Source: Ancylobacter sp. IITR112
Lineage (GTDB): Bacteria; Pseudomonadota; Alphaproteobacteria; Rhizobiales; Xanthobacteraceae
Direction of reading: 5' to 3'
Length of the DNA: 64,000 nt
Assembly (NCBI RefSeq): GCF_041415945.1
Contig: NZ_JBGCUS010000001.1
Coordinates: forward strand, 3,534,001 to 3,598,000
The notes under the pieces are model-generated. The model saw only the letters and a program-made list of their open reading frames with translations, made no database searches and was not told where the DNA came from. The position numbers and the translations under genes are program-made. Shown piece after piece: positions 61,739 to 64,000 of this stretch. Each line of letters opens with the position of its first letter. Position 1 is the stretch's first letter.

Positions 61739-62626
61739 TCACCCCATGGCCGGCGTCGGCGCGCCGGTAAGCTCGGCCTCCTCCGCTTCCAGCGCTGCCC
61801 GCTGGCGCCGCGCGGCGGCCGCGTCGGCCCGTCGCTTATAGATCTCATAGGCGATGGCGCCGATCACCGTCACCGCCACGATCACCACCGCCAGCGCGGA
61901 GATGGCGGGCGTCGAGCCCTGCCGCACCCGCCCGGCGAGCACGGTGGTCAGGGTCTTGTCGGAGAGGATGGCAAAGGTGGTGGTGTTGTAGTTCTCGAAA
62001 GAGGAGAGGAAGGCCAGCACCGCCGCCGAGGCCAGCGCCGGCTTGAGGAAGGGCAGCAATATGTGGTGGAACACCTGCGGGTAGCTCGCCCCGAGGTCCA
62101 GCGCCGCCTCTTCCTGCGAGCGGTCGAAGCGCTGCAGCCGGGCGAGGATGATCAGCATGCAATAGGCGGAGATGAAGCTCGCCTGGCCCAGAACGGTCAG
62201 CACCACGCCGTCATAGAGAAAGCGCGTGCCGGTCTGCCCGGTGAACTGACGCCAGAACACCACGGTGGAAATGCCGATGATGATGCCGGGAGTGAGCACC
62301 GGCGAGACGACGACGAGATAATAGAGCGAGCGCACCCGCGGCTGGATCTGCGTCATGATGATGGCGCCGGCGAGCCCGATCGGCACGGAAATGCACACCA
62401 CCAGCAGCCCGATCCACAGGCTCATCCTCAGGCCGGTCATCATGTCCTGGTCGGCGAACAGCGCCGCGAACCAGTCGAGAGTCAGCCCCTCGATCGGCCA
62501 GACCTGCGGGTATTGCGGGGTGTTGAAGGCGGATACCGCCATCACCGCCAACGGCCCCAGCAGATAGAGGAAGAAGATCACCGTGTAGAGCGCGAACATC
62601 ACCCGCTGGAACGGACCCGGAATCAT
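61739..62626 (-). CDS. ABC transporter permease, PotC-like
   Basis: Inner-membrane permease (295 residues, about six helices) of a spermidine/putrescine-type importer. The EAA loop reads QEEAALDLGASYPQVFHHIL with the conserved E-A-A and G residues. An extended hydrophilic C-terminus of about 35 residues is alanine- and glutamate-rich. Substrate by family is a polyamine or related cation, but some members take opines or other compounds. The ATG overlaps the upstream permease stop by four bases. It is the last gene of the operon, convergent with selB/selC. Confidence 0.9.
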   Translation of the reverse strand: MIPGPFQRVMFALYTVIFFLYLLGPLAVMAVSAFNTPQYPQVWPIEGLTLDWFAALFADQDMMTGLRMSLWIGLLVVCISVPIGLAGAIIMTQIQPRVRSLYYLVVVSPVLTPGIIIGISTVVFWRQFTGQTGTRFLYDGVVLTVLGQASFISAYCMLIILARLQRFDRSQEEAALDLGASYPQVFHHILLPFLKPALASAAVLAFLSSFENYNTTTFAILSDKTLTTVLAGRVRQGSTPAISALAVVIVAVTVIGAIAYEIYKRRADAAAARRQRAALEAEEAELTGAPTPAMG

Positions 62627-63633
62627 CGCGTGATTTCTCCAAGGCTGAGCCGGAACGCCTTGAGCACCACCAGCACGAACAGAATGCAGCTCACCAGCAG
62701 GATGAAGGCATAAGCCGCCCCCTGCGGCCAATTGAAGGCCTGGTAGAAGCGATCATAGACGATGGGGGTGAACCACAGCGTGCGCGGCCCGCCCAGCACG
62801 AGGGGCGCCGCCAGCGCCCCGGCGGTGAGCATGAATACCAGCGTGCAGCCCGAGGCGATGCCCGGCTTGGCATGCGGCAGCACGATGAAGGCGTGGATGT
62901 GCCACCACGGCGCCCCGAGATCCCGCGCCGCCTCCACCTGATTCTTGTCCAGGCTTTCAATGGCGTTGTAGAGCGGGAAGATCATCATCAGGAGATAGGC
63001 GTAGGAAAGGCCCATATAGAGCCCGACATCGGCCCCGAGGAAGTCGATCGGCTCGGAGGTGAGGCCCGCGCCCATCAGCATCTGGTTGATGATGCCACCG
63101 GAGGAGAGCAGCACCCGGAAGGCGAAGGCGCGCAGGATCTCGTTCACCCAATAGGGCAAAATCAGCAGCAGCAGCAGGATGCGCAGCCGCGCCGCGCTCG
63201 CCGACTGTGCCATGTGGAAAGCCAGCGGGTAGCAGATGGCGAAATTGATCAGGGTGATGATGATGCTCACCCCGATGGTGAGGAAGAAGGCCTTGATGTG
63301 CAGCCAGTTCCATTCGGCGGTGGAGGTGGTGGAGCCGAACAGGAAGTAGCGGTAATTCTCCAGCGTGTAGAGGTCCTTCGGCCCGCCCATCTGCGAGGGC
63401 GGCAGCTTCGGGCGGAACGACATGTCCACCATGGCGAGCTGCGGCAGCAGGATGATGAAGAAGGCCCAGAAGCCGACAGCGAGAACGAGATAGAGCCCGA
63501 CTGCGAGGCCGTTGCGCTGGAAGAAGCCGGGGCCGGTCGCCACGCCCATGCGCCGCTCATAGGCGCTCAGCGCGAAGAACAGCACAACGACCGCCAGCGG
63601 CAGGCCGAAGACGAAGGCGAGGCTGCCATTCAT
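62623..63633 (-). CDS. ABC transporter permease, PotB-like
   Basis: Inner-membrane permease of 336 residues. It has an EAA-type loop (DKNQVEAARDLGAPWWHIHA) and a helix-rich sequence with an unusual extra N-terminal helix (FVFGLPLAVVVLFFALSAYE) before the classic PotB start, plus a large periplasmic loop (about residues 70-115). It overlaps the PotC-like gene and the ATPase gene by four bases each, so the three are one operon. The substrate is inferred only. Confidence 0.9.
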   Translation of the reverse strand: MNGSLAFVFGLPLAVVVLFFALSAYERRMGVATGPGFFQRNGLAVGLYLVLAVGFWAFFIILLPQLAMVDMSFRPKLPPSQMGGPKDLYTLENYRYFLFGSTTSTAEWNWLHIKAFFLTIGVSIIITLINFAICYPLAFHMAQSASAARLRILLLLLILPYWVNEILRAFAFRVLLSSGGIINQMLMGAGLTSEPIDFLGADVGLYMGLSYAYLLMMIFPLYNAIESLDKNQVEAARDLGAPWWHIHAFIVLPHAKPGIASGCTLVFMLTAGALAAPLVLGGPRTLWFTPIVYDRFYQAFNWPQGAAYAFILLVSCILFVLVVLKAFRLSLGEITR

Positions 63634-64000
63634 CGCGCCTGTCCTTCCCCCAGGGCCAGCACCAGCCCATCCGCGGCGGTGAAGCCGAGCCGCAGTTCTT
63701 CGCCGACGCTGGGCAGCGGCACGCCGGCGCCGACGCTCGCCGTCACCTTCTGCCCGCTCTTCGCCCGCAGCGTGATGTGGGTGACGCTGCCCTCATAGGC
63801 GACATCCAGCGCCTCGCCGGTGAAGCCGGCGGTGCCGCCATTGGCGCGCAGCCGCATTGCTTCCGGCCGCACGAACAGCAGCGCCTCCTGCCCGATACCC
63901 AGCCCCACCGGGTTGCGCCCTTTCAGCGTGCCGAGCGGCGTGTCGAGCGTAGCGAAGCCCTCTTCCACATGGCTCACCCGCCCGCGAATGCGGTTGTTCT
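63630..64000 (-). CDS. ABC transporter ATP-binding protein, PotA-like, C-terminal part
   Basis: Only the C-terminal 123 residues are in the window; the ATPase core lies beyond the right edge. The visible part is a TOBE/MOP-like domain (RIRGRVSHVEEGFATLDTPL, LFVRPEAMRL and AYEGSVTHITLRAKSGQKVT), as found after the nucleotide-binding domain of PotA-type ATPases. Its stop overlaps the PotB-like start by four bases. It cannot be seen where the gene starts. Confidence 0.85.
   Translation of the reverse strand, partial: NNRIRGRVSHVEEGFATLDTPLGTLKGRNPVGLGIGQEALLFVRPEAMRLRANGGTAGFTGEALDVAYEGSVTHITLRAKSGQKVTASVGAGVPLPSVGEELRLGFTAADGLVLALGEGQAR

Overview
The window looks like a high-GC chromosome segment of an alphaproteobacterium of the Hyphomicrobiales, plausibly Xanthobacteraceae (an Ancylobacter, Starkeya or Xanthobacter type). 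This is inferred from protein style (DUF1223, DUF2794, HIG1, an F1-only ATP synthase operon, metX-metW, chorismate mutase divergent from metX) and from typical alphaproteobacterial dispersed palindromes. Species cannot be fixed without a search. Most of the window is core metabolism; almost every gap is short, and overlapping start/stop codons are frequent.

Layout. 1-3.6 kb: a truncated MFS exporter, then proA-nadD followed by a small MORN-repeat gene and a second, degraded copy of the nadD 3' end. 3.7-8.3 kb: YihY membrane protein, host-attachment protein, TspO, HIG1, cobalamin adenosyltransferase, GST, rhomboid protease. 8.5-11.2 kb: etfB-etfA-hbd. 11.2-11.65 kb: a lower-GC island with a long palindrome and an orphan gene. 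11.6-17.8 kb: DMT exporter, TlpA, argH, zntA with a divergent MerR regulator. 17.8-21.6 kb: LysR/mmsA pair, WYL regulator and VOC protein. 21.6-27.4 kb: tyrC, hisC, chorismate mutase, metX-metW, a methyltransferase. 27.6-30.3 kb: DEAD-box helicase, infA, tenA. 30.3-37.0 kb: atpHAGDC and ccmAB. 37.2-43.7 kb: acnA, DUF1223, DUF2794, aguB-aguA.

The most coherent specialised block is 43.8-61.7 kb. On the minus strand lie selD, larA-larC-larE-larB (nickel-pincer cofactor and a LarA racemase homologue), a reductase, and a thioredoxin/transglutaminase pair. On the plus strand lie a membrane-bound formate dehydrogenase (alpha subunit with an in-frame UGA read as selenocysteine, plus beta and gamma), fdhE, selA, selB and selC. 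Thus selD, SelA, SelB, tRNA-Sec and a selenoenzyme substrate are all encoded within 13 kb. The whole tRNA-Sec gene lies inside the selB reading frame, exactly on codon boundaries. The window ends in a polyamine-type ABC transporter (two permeases and a cut ATPase).

No CRISPR array, rRNA, insertion sequence or phage gene was seen. The points most worth checking are the selB/selC overlap, the nadD 3' duplication around the MORN gene, the low-GC orphan at 11.3-11.65 kb, the motif shared by the WYL regulator and VOC genes, and a terminator-ended transcript candidate near 41.1 kb.
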